From positions 62,001-126,000 of the forward strand of contig MU130361.1 of NCBI GenBank assembly GCA_015039465.1: a stretch of DNA of 64,000 bases, read 5' to 3'. The notes under the pieces are model-generated. The model did no database searches, was not told the DNA's origin, and was given only the letters and a program-made list of their open reading frames with translations. Shown one piece after another: positions 1 to 12,085 of the stretch; the stretch's first letter is position 1, and every line of letters begins with the position of its first letter. This stretch comes from Phlegmacium glaucopus (taxonomy: Eukaryota; Basidiomycota; Agaricomycetes; Agaricales; Cortinariaceae). Position numbers and translations under genes: made by a program.

Positions 1-1222
1 GGAAGCTCGCCAACCGGATCGCCAGCATTCAAACCACGAGCAGTAATTTCTTCTAGAACTTTGTCTTCGTAATAATCATCTACTACCCATTTACCGTCTG
101 TTTAATGAAAAGGAAAAAAGTCAGCTTTTTAGACAAAGAGTTCTGGCAGAAAGAAATGTACCAAAGATCATTTTGCTTCCATGCAGCTTGAATGCACTAC
201 GTGCTGTGATCAAAGTGACGCTCCGCGTACGTAGGTGAGACCCCAGCTTCCCTTCAGCGATGAGGTGGTCCTTTTCCGGTTGAGTGGCATTGAGTTTGAG
301 TGCAAGTAGATTTCGACGAAAGTAATACAAAGAGTCCCGGAATCCGGAAGTACGTGCTGCATCAATGGCTAGCATGTATTGTCTTTGAGGATGTCTATTG
401 GGAAGAATAAACGTAGCAGCCTTGAATCGACGGCCTAGTTTGTAGAAACCCCGACTTTTAACGCCTATGCTCAATATAAGAAGAAAGAAAACACATACCT
501 CCCAGCAGATTTCCAAACTTGTCAATTTTTTCATCGCCTATTGGATTATCCTCCGTTACGAATTCATCACCGTCGATGACATGGACTTGTCCGTGAATTT
601 TTCGGAAAGGTTTTCCTCCTCCCATGGGAGCCTCTTTTTCCACCAGTTCTACATCTCCGTCTAACAGCGTTCCTTCGTCTGCATCAGCTTCACCTTCCAC
701 ATCCGCGTCGGCATCAGCATCAGCATCATCATCGCCCCTTTTAGGTAGTCTGATCAACAACGAACTTGCTCCTCCTCTTCCCCGACCTCTGCCTCGACCT
801 CTTCCTCTTCCACGGGCACGAGGGGTGCTAGTCCCAGTCATTGCTCCTCTTCCTCTTCCACGCGGCCTTCCTCTAGGACGACCAGCAGGCGTGACATTGA
901 CACCAGGAACGTCGTCATCCCCTATCTGTGGAATGTCTTCTACCTGATCCTGATCCACGTCCATAGCTTCATCTGCGTCCAGGTCTTCATCTACCTCCTC
1001 TTGAGCCGAGTCTATTTCTGTGGTTGGAGTTGCAGCATTTGAGGGTAACTGATTGCGAGAGGATGAAGGTATTCTAGGTTTAATGACGATTTTTGGCACT
1101 GTAGAATGGTGAGCGCGCGTCGTAAACTTTAGCGAACAACATACTGGTTGAAAGAATAGCCCTAATGTGATCATGTGACTTGGCTGAAATATTTTAATAT
1201 TTAAGGTGGATGATGACATCAC
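1..1222 (-). CDS. RSC7/Swp82-type chromatin remodelling subunit, 3' part outside the window
   Basis: Subunit of the RSC/SWI-SNF type nucleosome remodeller (Rsc7/Npl6-Swp82 family), a nuclear protein. Three exons are visible, 499..about 1222, 162-434 and 1-97, joined by GT-AG introns 435-498 and 98-161 whose phases fit (LLG-G-RRFKAATF and KMIF-D-GKWVVDDYY). The N-terminal third is acidic and has arginine-glycine runs (GRGRGRGRG) and an Asp-Ala repeat, typical of disordered chromatin proteins. The conserved block follows: EFVTEDNPIGDEKIDKFGN, then RFKAATFILPNRHPQRQYML, AARTSGFRDSLYYFRRN and SHLRTRSVTLITARSAFKLH. The ORF opens at 1222, but the true start may be nearer 1100, because the sequence before PKIVIKPR looks unlike the rest and an acceptor-like CAG lies there. 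Reading is still open at base 1. Family call is firm; the start is not. Confidence 0.88.
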
Positions 1223-1237
1223 TGTTCAGTGTTGACC

Positions 1238-2399
1238 ATGGATTTTGATACAAGCCATCCTGCAGTCAGAGAATATCTGTCTCTCATCCGTCTACAAGTC
1301 CTCACTCCCTTATCTCTCCTAATAAATATCGCAGTAGTCGTTGTATGCGCTTTCGTCGCAAAGCCATCCATTGCCACCGTCTCGAATCTCCATCCCACTT
1401 CCATAACCCCAAATACAACTGTCATTGGAGCATATGTCGCAGCTGTGTTTTTGGGTCAGATAGGATATTGCTTGTTGTTGGTCGTGGCGAGGAAGACAGA
1501 GACAAAGGTGAGTTATTGATACTAGATTGGAAGCGTTATTCATGTTTTAGAGAGCATTGACTGGTGTTGGTTTCTGTCTTGTGTTCGCTAATCTGACGAT
1601 GGCACTCTGGGCGATCGCATGGGTAAGTCATTGTCGTTCTCTCTTCTACGATGTATTTGTTCAACTTCTTTCAGGTCATGCAATGGTTCCTTTTCGCCAC
1701 CATCCTCCAAGGACTCCTCCTTCTCTTTCTCCTATACTCGAACATTGCGCTTCTGGCTTATCACCCTCCGGATGCTTCTCGTCCACTTGATACAGCCCTT
1801 ATTCATGCTCCACTAAGGTTCTTTTTAATCTTGCCTTTGAGTATTCTGTTCCCGTTGTGTTTATTGTTAGTCTCCCCCTTTCTTATTTATTTACCAATGA
1901 TCGACCCATAACCCCTATTAGTGTCACTCTTGGTCTAACTTTCCACCCAACCCCATCTGGTACACCACAGGATTACGCTTCCTGGCATGCTATGTCAGGT
2001 TTCGGCGTCCTCTTGGGTACCAACCTCCTCGGTCTCGCCGTCATCATCATCCGCGGAGACATAGTATGGTGTGTGGCCGCTACATGGGTGGCGGTTAGCA
2101 TATGGTCTGCAAAACCTAAACCTGCACCGGTATACGTAAGTGATTAGTCTAATGAAGTGTCTAGTAAAAGAATACTCAACCGATCATAGATCACAGCTAT
2201 ACTTTTCACTGTCCTTCTTCCTCTTGGCCTGCTCGTGGCTTTCATCTACTCACAGATCTTTGGCCATGGCCGTGTGGTGCTACCACCAGGAGATGAACAC
2301 CCAGGTTTATACCGTCATGGTCCAAATAGTACTACCGCCGCTCAGCAACCGCATGGAATTGAAAGGGGCCCACGAGAAGTCACCGAAGAGAATTGGTGA
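1238..2399 (+). CDS. multi-pass membrane protein of unknown function
   Basis: I do not recognise the family. The ATG at 1238 opens an exon with two hydrophobic segments (LLINIAVVVVCAFVA and AAVFLGQIGYCLLLVV). Further exons, joined by GT-AG introns, add more membrane spans (FCLVFANLTMALWAIAW, MQWFLFATILQGLLLLFLL, FFLILPLSILFPLCLL, VLLGTNLLGLAVIII, ILFTVLLPLGLLVAFIYSQ). The last intron is 2137-2189. The C-terminus is short, hydrophilic and Gly/Pro/His rich and ends at TGA 2397-2399. The protein should have about six or seven transmembrane helices and roughly 300 residues. It starts very close to, and diverges from, the RSC7-like gene, so the two probably share a promoter of about 150 bp or less. 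Confidence 0.75.
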
Positions 2400-2594
2400 A
2401 AGTGTAATTTTTTTAATAGTTCTTGATGGTTGCGTAAGGACTTGCTTTTGTAGTTGTTATATTTCTTGTTTGTATAACGGATTGATGCTATAATATTTAG
2501 CTTGTCGTGTGTCCCCGACAGCAGGAAGGAATACAGCAGCGGAGATACAATTGAAAGTTTCAAGAATATATTTGGGGTAAGGAGAGAACAGATT

Positions 2595-3922
2595 CTACGA
2601 ACCAGCTTTGACGATCGCGCGTGCGTCCCGAATGCGGTATTCCCAGTATCTAGATCATCAAATCAGAATAAACGACGTGAAGGATAAAATAATATTCACT
2701 TTTTATGAACTGTGTCATGCTGCATCGCCAAAGATTTCCAAAACTATTCAGAGAAAGATTAGCACGGTGAACGGCAGAGAAATTTTTAAAATATCAGCAT
2801 CGAATCTCACCTCAGAAGCTTTATCCAGCCCCTCCTTGGTCCCTTCCTTCTCCCAAATATCAGCCATAAATTCGATTGCGGCAGGTACAGGCAGCTCTGC
2901 TCCTTCAGCTGGTGGAGGGTTCTCCAAATCCACGATATCCCTACTTGCCGTATGGGAATGATTTCCAGGTGCAGGTGACGGAATAGTATAAGGCCAGATG
3001 AAATCCTTGATGGAAGAGAAAGGCTGAGAATTATGGTCGAGTATACCACGTAGGTAATTCCACGCAGCGGGATTGTTGGGTACGAGAGAGATAGACTGTT
3101 TTACGTATGTTAGTTCGCGTTTGAATACATGACCACGATCTTCTTCTCTTTGTCTGATACCGCATCCATATACAACGAAGAAACGGTGATGCCAAGCTGA
3201 GTTGTTCCTTATGTCGTTGATTAACATGCAATCGACCAAATCTAATTCTTCGACCCATAAACTGTTATCCCCAAATTGTTGGCTCTCGCCTGCACCACCA
3301 CCGAAGTGAGTCAAGATCCATTGTCGATAACTCCAGGTGTGGTAGTTCTTCTCGTCTACTGCTAGAACTTTTTTAATAAAGGCTAGTTCTTGGCCCGCTT
3401 TTCGGGTTATGGTGACAAGGAGACGGCGGTGCTGCCATACTTGATAGGTTTTAAGGAAATTGATGGCTAGCTCGTCCATCAGTGCAAGTTCGGGGGCGAG
3501 GGGAGCGGAGAGGGCGATGAGGGTTTCGTAGCGGTATTGCCTGGGTAATGGTCATCAGGGGCGGTAATTAGATATGGAGAGGAAGTTTGTTAGATATACC
3601 ATGCAGAATAGTGCGCTGGGTTTAGACGGATGATCACCTCTGTCAATTCGAGAACGCGTTGACTTTTCTCTCCTGATTTAACGACTGCTCGTAAGTAATT
3701 GGTGGCATCTTTGTCTATGTAAAATGTTGTTTTTTTTGTTAAGCCATCAGATTATATAGGGCTTGATATAATGGATTGGAAATTACATTCTTCAGTGTAG
3801 ATGATGGGTGCTATGGGTGTTATTGTTTCGTATTGTTCGAGAGGGGTTACATCTGCCCAGTCTGGTCTTTCACAGAAGAGGAGCGGGCTGTCTTCTGGGG
3901 GTGATTCAGAGAAATTTGCCAT
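2595..3922 (-). CDS. RAM2: CAAX farnesyltransferase/geranylgeranyltransferase I alpha subunit
   Basis: Common alpha subunit of the cytosolic heterodimers that attach farnesyl or geranylgeranyl to C-terminal CAAX cysteines of Ras/Rho-type proteins. Five exons (3787-3922, 3600-3714, 2811-3540, 2700-2743, 2595-2649) sum to 1080 nt, giving 359 aa, the usual length for the family. PPTA-type repeats are visible: LTEVIIRLNPAHYSAW, VLAVDEKNYHTWSYRQW, MLINDIRNNSAWHHRFFV and SISLVPNNPAAWNYLRG. The C-terminus HDTVHKKYWEYRIRDA closes the family fold. The ATG begins MANFSESPPEDSPLLF; the next conserved stretch RPDWADVTPLEQYE is the standard N-terminal signature. The two last exons are tiny (44 and 55 nt). 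Transcribed convergently with the membrane-protein gene, with under 200 bp between their stops. Confidence 0.95.
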
Positions 3923-5160
3923 TGAGAGTGGTTAACGTGATTGATAGCAAGTTAAGGGGCTTACATAAGCTTTAAATAACTCCTAAGGTAGAGGACATCC
4001 ACATCCCACCAACGTCACGTGCACGGCTGTGACACACCCAAATCCAGTAAAAAATCTTAAAAATTGACTTTGTAGCCGCTACATGTGCTTTAGCACAAAT
4101 TTATCTTATAAAAGTTGTACTTAACTGATTAATTTTAGTCCCTAGATAGAAAATAATACTATACTGTTTGATCTGAAAGTGCTGAATCTAATTTTAGAGC
4201 CAAATGCGTGCATATTGGCACAACACGTCTCGAAAGCCTTGCCCGACCGTGTTGAACATGGCACGTAAACACAAATTTGCTCCGCGGAGGATGGAAAATA
4301 TTAAGAAAGGCCGGCCATCGCATACTTCCTGAAAGCTTGATGGATGATCTTGAGAAGGGCTAACCTACCTTATTTCTGATGAATAACCCATTTATTAACA
4401 AAGCTTATTTTAATCAGTATATAGTCAATAGTCCATTTACACTGGCTTGGGCCCAGGCCAGGGCTTGTCAATAAAAAAGGAAATATTATTTCCTATCAGT
4501 TTTTACATTGGATTTGAAGCTCTTAATGTCGGAAATATTCATCAGGAAAATAACACATTGCTAGGCTGGCTGTAAATGCTGGAAAGCGGTAGAGTTGCTA
4601 GAAGTGCTAGAGCTAGTTCTCAAGTTTTGTAAAAATTTCTCCAGCACTCCAGACCATTTTGCTAGGTCTAACACTTCCATCCCAAAGGCCAAATTTACTG
4701 ATCTTGTAGTTATTTGAATCAGACAACTGATGTTACTATAAAATTGGACTCCATAATACTATATATCCAGTGTAAGTTATTTTTTTAGTGTGATCCTGAT
4801 AATCCTTATTTTTTTAATTTTTTTCCTAAGTTCAACAGACCAGCCCTAAACTTGGTCTGTGCGCTCCATCAAATTACCATATGTGCATGTTCGACATTTC
4901 CCACATCACTACTCTTCCCACCACCGCCACCTGCCACAATGGCCCGACAACGGTAATGAAAATGGGAAAAAGGATGCGGCCCTTTTCTTTCCTCTTAACT
5001 ATCAACTTCCCCCCGAATTTTCATTTGCATTACCTATCAACACACATCGCTCTTCTTTACTTTTTCACGACGTCCTTCCTTCATACAAAACCAGCATCGT
5101 CCTTGTCAATCAATTAGTAGTGAGCAATTTGTCTTTATTTTTCAACTAATATTTTTACTC
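3923..5160. other. AT-rich intergenic stretch without a gene
   Basis: No supported coding sequence. It contains a short GGCTTGGGCCCAGGCC-type tract near 4440-4470, similar in style to the GC-rich arms of the hAT-type MITE at 41192. A pyrimidine-rich, CT-box-like stretch at about 4970-5110 looks like a fungal promoter for the broken gene that follows. Confidence 0.5.
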
Positions 5161-5176
5161 ATTTATAGTAGCCAGG

Positions 5177-5590
5177 ATGGCAGGACCTTCTTCTTCTCAA
5201 CATGGCGAACGTCACCATCGAAGCGAACGCGAACGTGAATGATCGCACCATCACAATCGAACCATCTCGTCGACAACCCTTCTACTCCATCGAAGCGAAA
5301 ACCCAAGGTACCGCCACCTTCCCCGCGCCGCTCTGAGCTTTGAGATGAAGGGGGTCCCATCATGACCACTACGACATTCCCAGTCTGTATACATCCCTCA
5401 TGCCCCCTTCACCGCCCTACTTCGTCCGGGCTCGGGGGACCATCATGATAAATCTTGTCCCCCTAGGGGGTATTTCTTTCTTTCTTTATAAAGCCATGGC
5501 ACTGACAGCAACCCCTCTGAACGAGGGGTTATTTTTTATCTTAATAGGCTGTATGGTGACGACGATATACAGCGACGACAACATATGATG
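5177..5590 (+). pseudogene. broken small single-pass membrane protein gene
   Basis: A promoter-like CT-rich tract is followed by an ATG at 5177 and a His/Arg/Glu-rich start (MAGPSSSQHGERHHRSERER) that hits a TGA after 21 codons. The same frame continues as SHHHNRTISSTTLL. Other frames then carry KRKPKVPPPSPRRSEL and later HHDHYDIPSLYTSLMPPSPP with a hydrophobic segment INLVPLGGISFFLYKAMALT. The frame must change at least twice to link these pieces, so I read it as one decayed gene with a cytosolic basic N-terminus and one membrane helix. No family is recognised; it may be only a coincidence of open frames. Confidence 0.4.
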
Positions 5591-5810
5591 TATAACGACG
5601 ACGACAATGACATACGACATACGAAGATGACATACGACAACAACAACATACAGCAATCACGACGTATGACGACGACGACATACAACAGTGACAATGTATG
5701 GCAACAACAACATACAGCGATGACGACGTACGATGTATGATGACGACGACATACAATAATGACAACATATGGTGAGGACAACATACGGCAATGACAACGA
5801 CGATGTATTT
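5550..5810 (+). repeat. degenerate ACGACGACATACAAC-type tandem repeat
   Basis: Imperfect reiterations of motifs such as GACGACGACATAC and AACAACAACATAC, with an irregular period of about 30 nt. Long open frames on the minus strand here (Val/Ile/Cys/His-rich) are products of the repeat, not genes. Confidence 0.75.
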
Positions 5811-6109
5811 AATCTAATTATACCAGAACACCTAACGCTAGTAGTGTACAGCTGAATAATATAATAATTTACGTGCAGTATCTGTGAAAATGAACAGAAA
5901 AAGATGGGATTTTGACATACTTGTACCAGGGCTGTGTACTGGCTCTAGTTCTGAGGACTGTTGGTAACTAGAAAGTCAGCACTTGCTAAATATGGTGATT
6001 TCATGTCACATTTATGTCATGCTGCCATTAAAAAAGTGTTACTGCTGAGTATTGGGTGTGCCAGTTCTTTAATCATGCTTAGATACCCTGCCAGATCAGC
6101 CAGAAATTC

Positions 6110-6271
6110 AGTCACCTAAGCCAGGGCTTGGGCCCTGGCTTAGGGTTTTGAAATATCCAAGCCTGAGCCATGGGCCCTGAGAAGCCTGAGCTAGGGCTTG
6201 GCCTGGCCTGGGCTTTTCAGGGCCGGCTTGGGCCGGCTTTGGGCTTCCAGGCCAAGCCTGCACATCACTAA
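6110..6271. mobile_element. probable hAT-type MITE remnant, one end only
   Basis: GC-rich tract made of GGCTTGG/CCAAGCC and GGGCC pieces, ending in GCACATCACTA at 6261-6271. The last 11 bases are identical to the end of the MITE at 41192-41745, and the preceding AGGCCAA also matches. I could not find the opposite end or a target duplication. Confidence 0.45.
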
Positions 6272-6940
6272 TTACCACCTATCTCACTTATGGATCACTC
6301 ATAATTCGCCACAAATCATGCCTACTATATTGGTGGACGTATAGAGATCTTTGGAATCTTGTCGACGCCTAACCGTTGATGTACCTGCGGTGGGGACAGA
6401 CCGCAAGTAGTACGTAGTTCGTGGGGTTGATGTAGTTCTCTTCAGTAGGTGATAGTGAGGTTTTATGAGGTGCGAAGGTTCGCTTTAAAGTGCGAGATAA
6501 TGCGCAGAAAAAGCGAAGTTTGCAGGATGATTTTGAAGGAGTGCAAGAGTAGCTTAGTACGATGTTCTAAAGGTGGGATCAAAAGTGTGGTAATTCGTCC
6601 GTTCTCCTCTTCCTTTTTTTTACCTTACTTGCTACTGCTAATAATATAGTAACTAGCAATAGCTAAGTGCGGAAAGGTGAAACAAGAATGTAAAATGTGG
6701 GTTAAAGCGGAGTCACATGGACCCGGTAAATTGGTAATGAAACATAGGAGATAAGAGCCAAATAAAGGAGACAAGATAAAAATAAAGGTGATGAGTAATA
6801 CAGTCACCTGAGTGACCTTTGTTTGAGTTGTGTTTAATGATTGCAAGAACAGCTGGCAACTGCGAATGATAATGCGAATGTTGGTGATGACTGCAAGCAT
6901 CTGCGATGATCTGCAAGTGTTCTGCAAGTATGTGTGATGA

Positions 6941-7030
6941 TCTGCGATGACCTGCGATGATCTGCGATGACCTGCGATGATCTGCGATGACCTGCGATGA
7001 TCTGCGATGACCTGCGATGATCTGCGATGA
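6941..7030 (+). repeat. 20-bp minisatellite, about 4.5 units
   Basis: Unit TCTGCGATGACCTGCGATGA, itself two 10-mers that differ at the first base. Degenerate CTGCAAGT/CTGCGATG 10-mers lead into it from about 6860. Unrelated three-frame open readings on the minus strand (IAGHRRSSQ repeats) come from the repeat. Confidence 0.9.
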
Positions 7031-7039
7031 CAACGATAT

Positions 7040-9050
7040 GTGAGCATCTGTGAGTATACTGCAAAGGTTGTGAAACCGCGAAAATGGTGCGTTTACATCC
7101 CTAGACGTCTCCTGGGTCCTATCACCGTCATCCTAATTGCAATGACTATATTCATTCCTAATGTCAATATCCTCAACTGGAACACCATTGACAGCACCAA
7201 CACCGGTTCCAACACCACTGCCATTGTCGTTACCCATGTTAGGTACTAACATCATGCCCAACTTTAAACCAAAATATCTTGTTTAATACCCACTTCCACA
7301 TCCATTATCAATAACTTGGACAACTTTTTTCCCAGACCCAGCATTAACAATGATGCAAACTCAATCCATGACTCAACTACCGATGCCAATTTCAATATTA
7401 ATAGTGCAGAACCAACCATTCATATCAATCTTGATGACATTGACCTGCAGAAAGCTCCCTGGAAGCCTACGCTAAGGCTTTGATAAACGAAACCATCCCG
7501 AGGATTGAGTCTGAATACGAGGCTTCTCAAGCCATGTGGGACGAAGGTTCTGTATGCTTTATTAAATACTTTCACAACTCAGTGTGATTAATTGCTGACA
7601 TTGACTTTTATGCTTTCACTTCTCCTACTCCTCTGAACACTGCTGATGCCAATCGAGAGGCTAAAATTTGAAGAAGATGTTGTCGACCAAATGTGGCACT
7701 ATAATATATCAAGAAGTTGAATCTGTCACCTATATGGGTTACCTTCGATTCCACGGGGGGTTTTTTTCTTGCTCTTTCATTGGCAAAGAGGCATCTGATG
7801 GAGTCCAACGAACCTATCATGCACTTGGATCAGTATACTGCATGATACCCTCACTCTGGAGCTCATGTATAAACACTCATTGCCCCTTCGTAGAGCTCAA
7901 TTTGCCTTAACAGAATACTGTATGTGCTTTTGTTCACTTTGGTATTTTACTAACTCATATGACCCAATAGCTGTTCTGACCTTGTATACACTAGGTCCAA
8001 AGTGGTTGGAAACTGTTGTCCAATTAGGAAGTCTTTTGCCTTAACCAAAACTTATATTGATGTGAACAACAAGTTTGTCATGGCTGGCTTCTTACTTAGC
8101 TGCTGAAAAAGGTACCTTCCAGAGAAGTGAAGCAGGTATGATGAGATTAACGGGTTGCCATCTTCCATTGATAAAAGTATCATGCGCATAAAAGTCAGTT
8201 GATGTCTGCCAAGTCACTGTCTTCAGCTAATGACACAAATCAGGCGGCCATCATGATTGAGACAAACATTGAGATTACTGCCATTATAATCTACAGTCCT
8301 TGCGTTACGGAGCTGGTCTCCTTCAAACCTGCCAGATTCCAATGTACCCAAAATTCTTGCAAAGATTGTCAGCTTGGCCAATACTACATCTACCCCTCAG
8401 AGGCCAGAGGTTCTAGCGGTGTGTCATGATCCTGTCCACACCTTCTAATTCCAGATGTTGAGCTGACTCTCAATCCAAAGATTCTGGGATATATTCTCCA
8501 GTTCACTGATTCCGTTGTCTATGGTGATACCTGACAGGCTTCACGAATATTTCCTTGTCTCAACGCAGACTCGGATTACAACTCTGCTACATAGTAATTT
8601 CAACGACAAGCCTTTTCATGGTCTGAACACTGGCGGTCTCACCCCAAAGCCAGAGACCTATAAATATTGTTTTGTTGACTTGTATACCCTCGTTAGTCTT
8701 CAAGAGATATTACTATTGTCCTGTGGCATTCTGTAATCTGAAAGCCTAATGTGATAGAAGCACAACAAAATCCGTGGTCAAAAGGACATACGGACCCCCA
8801 TCCTCATCCGTTGACGAACAATATACAAAAAACTCGTCGGCGACAAGTGCGGATGGTTTATTTATGTACTTTTTTTTGAAGCTATTGCTCTCTTGTAATT
8901 TAGCCCCATTATCCAATGACCTAGCTTAGGCAATTCATTTTTGCCAAATACACAAGGTGGATGTGCCAGTGAGGGTTGACGACTCAAGCCCCAATACTTT
9001 ATAAGTTGGAATGAACTTAGTGTTTTGACAGCTATGGCTCAGAGCCAAAT
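7040..9050. other. decayed sequence, no intact gene
   Basis: Short open fragments look once-coding, for example ESSLEAYAKALINETIPRIE near 7450-7520, MYKHSLPLRRAQFALTEY near 7860-7920, and IPDRLHEYFLVSTQTRI near 8520-8580. They lie in different frames with stops between them. I recognise no family. They are probably remains of transposon genes; nothing here should be annotated as functional. Confidence 0.5.
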
Positions 9051-9464
9051 TGTTAGGGGACACCCGACTTTAACCCAAACCTCAACCTTAGAATCATACA
9101 CCCCACCTTTCCAACAACCTCCAACCTTCCATCCAACTCCGCTTCCATCACCGGTTTACCCCAAGACCCCGTAGTTCCGCTCCAACTCCGATCCTCCGAT
9201 TCACTCCATCTTTTATTTCTATTTTTCATATCACACCACTTCTTATTTAATTAATTAATTATTATCAGTATCATTCCTTTATTTATTTTATATCTCCGTT
9301 ATGTCCATATTAGTACTTAAACACCCCCAGCCTAGCAGGGATCCCCATCCTTTCCTCTTTGGATCCCCTGCTAGGTAAGTCACTTGTAGATATCTTTTCT
9401 GAAATATTATTAACTTTGGATCCCCTGCTAGCTTGACTAAGTCAGCATCGCAGTTGCCCTAACA
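9051..9464 (+). mobile_element. solo LTR, 414 bp, target duplication CAAAT
   Basis: Starts TGTTAGGGGACAC and ends CAGTTGCCCTAACA, an inverted terminal pair typical of LTRs. It is flanked by perfect 5-bp duplications CAAAT at 9046-9050 and 9465-9469. Inside it carries two copies of GGATCCCCTGCTAG. Same family as the LTR at 37240-37734. Confidence 0.93.
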
Positions 9465-9569
9465 CAAATTCTACCTGTAGTTGGTACTGCTTAAAACCAT
9501 CTGCTAAGAAAGCCACAATAATATATTGAATTGGAGTAGGTTATCAGATGGCTAGTTTATGGGCTTCGT

Positions 9570-12085
9570 TGTGTAGCAATGTCATTAGCAATCTATTATA
9601 ATCTTTCTGGGCCTTGTCCTCTGGGCAGGTGCAAAGGAAATCAACACCTAACTCCAATCACTCTTCCAACAGAGTATCTGCAGCACCATCCATCCTCTTC
9701 ACAACGGCCAAAATCACCACTACTTGTCCATTCTTGTTTCTATGGTGAATTCATTGAACATGCTTGCCACAGTAGTCGCCTTTAATGATCACAAGGAGGC
9801 CATTATCCCATGTTGGATTGGGATATTTAGGGGCGACCCAACTAGGCTCTAGGTAGTTCGAGGTTCTGTAGACGATGTGCCGGATACAAATCCTTCCATC
9901 AACCTCCACGATGGAGACGGTGAGTGACTTGTCCTTGTAGCTTCCGCCGTTTGCTACCGCGTTTAGCTCTGCGCCAATGAGACGCCTGTCTATAAGCGGG
10001 TTTTGCGATACCTCTTGTTCCATGGGGGTGATTTGACTGGTACTAGCAAATGGTGATGACAGGTGAGTTGGAGTGCGAGGTGGTGGGTCCCAGGCAGGTG
10101 TCGACGAAGAGTGGCAGTCAGGCATAGGGGTTGAAAATCCATACATTGGCAGCTGTGAGGGTGTAAATTGCTCCAGGTGGTCCATGGGGGGAATCAAGAG
10201 CTTGTTGGAATGCTTTTCAAATTGAAGTAGTTTTTTCCCAGTGCTTGAAATCACGGTATTTATTAAGCATGATCGTTTGGGGTCATGAAATCAAATACTT
10301 ACACAGATTCAACCACATCATCATAGTCTATGATGATTGTCTTGAAGGGAGATGAGGGGTCGAGATGTGTAAGCTGCATCTCAATCCTCAGCTCACTGGC
10401 TGTATTCTGACTATAGAGGACATTCTTAACAATGCCCTCATACCCCTTCAATGGGTGCCCAACCCTAAAAATTCTGACAGCTGTGCCGATCCAAGGCACT
10501 TGGTTTCGCTTGTGGAGGTTGCTGGGCGGGTTCGACGAACATGGCGCGTGGAAGAATGGGATGCTGGCGAGTTTCAACCAGTTGATATGAGTTTGGAATG
10601 ACTATGAGAAAAATTAGTGGACATGCATACATATGAATCAAATTGAAGCTAGTAGCTACCTGTAAGGCATTGGTAGCCTCAGGACCTGAAATATTGCCTT
10701 CAATGTGCTTCTCCACAAGATGAACAGTGTCTTCATCAAGGCCATCAACCCAACCAGTTGTTCCATGAAGAGGACCAGCCATGATATGGACAAAATCACT
10801 AATAGCAATCACTTTGCGTATGTAATACCAGGGAACAGCCACAGCACCTTCACCAGTGGAGAGATCCACTTCCAAACACTCTGTATTGATGGCTATTATG
10901 GTGCCTTTCTTGCCAGATGGGTGGATGATGACTGCCTCACCTTCTTCAAAACTCCATTCTTGAGGATGAGGAAATGCAGATGCAAGTATAGCAGGATGCC
11001 TGCTGCATTGGAACAGAGAAAATAAATGTGAGGGAATATCAGGAACATTGGATGCGAGGGAATGGAGATCATATTTCTTCTGAATAAGCCCATGCTCAAA
11101 AGTGAGTCCACCGGCAGTATATACCCCATTACCCTGCCTTTTTGGATCAACATTGTGGAGGCACTTGAAGGTGAGGGGATCAAATAGTGTTGGTTGAGGA
11201 CAGATGGTTGATCACTTTCATTTCAGCAAATGGTCTATTGTTGGCGCTTTGAGGCGAGGGACCAGTAAAACCTCTGCTCCCCCAGTCCTCACATCTTACT
11301 ACAAGGCCAATGTCTCCTTTGAATACCCCCTTACCAACTCGTACCCACCTACCCACACTCACAACTGTTGTTGGGTCATGCATCATCAACATCTTTGTCC
11401 AATCAGACATATCAATAGTCTGCCACACAGGACCATTTCGAGTGTGAATAATTCCTGGTGTAAGTTTAAGCAGGTGGGTAAGGCCATTGTTCATCAAACC
11501 CTCCACATAGACCCATCCTCACATTGACCCTCGTGTGAAGGCAGACCAGATTTGATGCTCCTCACCTGCTCTTTGTAACAGGCTGAAGACTGCATCCTCC
11601 TCAAGGCCCACCTAATAGAATTAATGGTAAATTCTTTGTTGAGGCAGGTATAATACTAATAATAGAACCAACCCTACAACCAATACACCATAGTGGGTAG
11701 TCTTGGGCATGTGGTTGTGCAGCACAACCAAGTCTCTCATTGTTATTAGGGTCTGTTATTTGGGCGGCTGATGCCCTTTGGCCTCGAGAATGCTGATAAA
11801 TGTCACTTAATAATAGATCATCCAGGCATTTATCAGGGTCACTAAAAGCACTCCATGATAGAGATGGCTGGGAATCTGATTGGTCTAGGGAGGGTTCCAT
11901 ATCATCAATAAAATCGTCTATAGATATGAGTAATTATGTATTATGGGTTACATTCATGCAAGAAAAGGGAACCACAAACCATGGAGACACTCCGCGTCAT
12001 CCGAGTCGCCGTAGTCATCAAAATCTTCGTGATCTACCTCGGCTTCCAGATCAAGGAATTTGTAGCATATTAGGTGAATCTTATT
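9570..12085 (-). pseudogene. SPT5-like KOW-repeat protein, pseudogene
   Basis: Related to the transcription elongation factor SPT5, in the short, duplicated form seen in many mushrooms. From N to C: an acidic start (DHEDFDDYGDSDDAECLHG), a region ending in an NGN-like segment (MNNGLTHLLKLTPGIIH), then KOW motifs at GRWVRVGKGVFKGDIGLVV, FVHIMAGPLHGTTGWVDG, VRIFRVGHPLKGYEGIV and GLLVIIKGDYCGKHV. Most exons and splice sites can still be followed. The frame is broken by TGA codons at 11519-11521 (before GWVYVEG), after STNTI (about 11180), in PPQC-stop-SKK (about 11150), after GKHVQ (about 9750), and once more before the end. Several sit where CGA (Arg) would be expected. Not functional as read. 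Confidence 0.75.

Noticed and set aside
5536..5784. Two overlapping minus-strand open frames rich in Val, Ile, Cys, His
   Set aside because: Produced by the ACGACGAC-type repeat.
6625..7064. Three overlapping minus-strand frames with HRRSSQVIADH repeats, and a possible CRISPR-like array
   Set aside because: Direct translation of the 20-bp minisatellite; there are no unique spacers, and the genome is eukaryotic.
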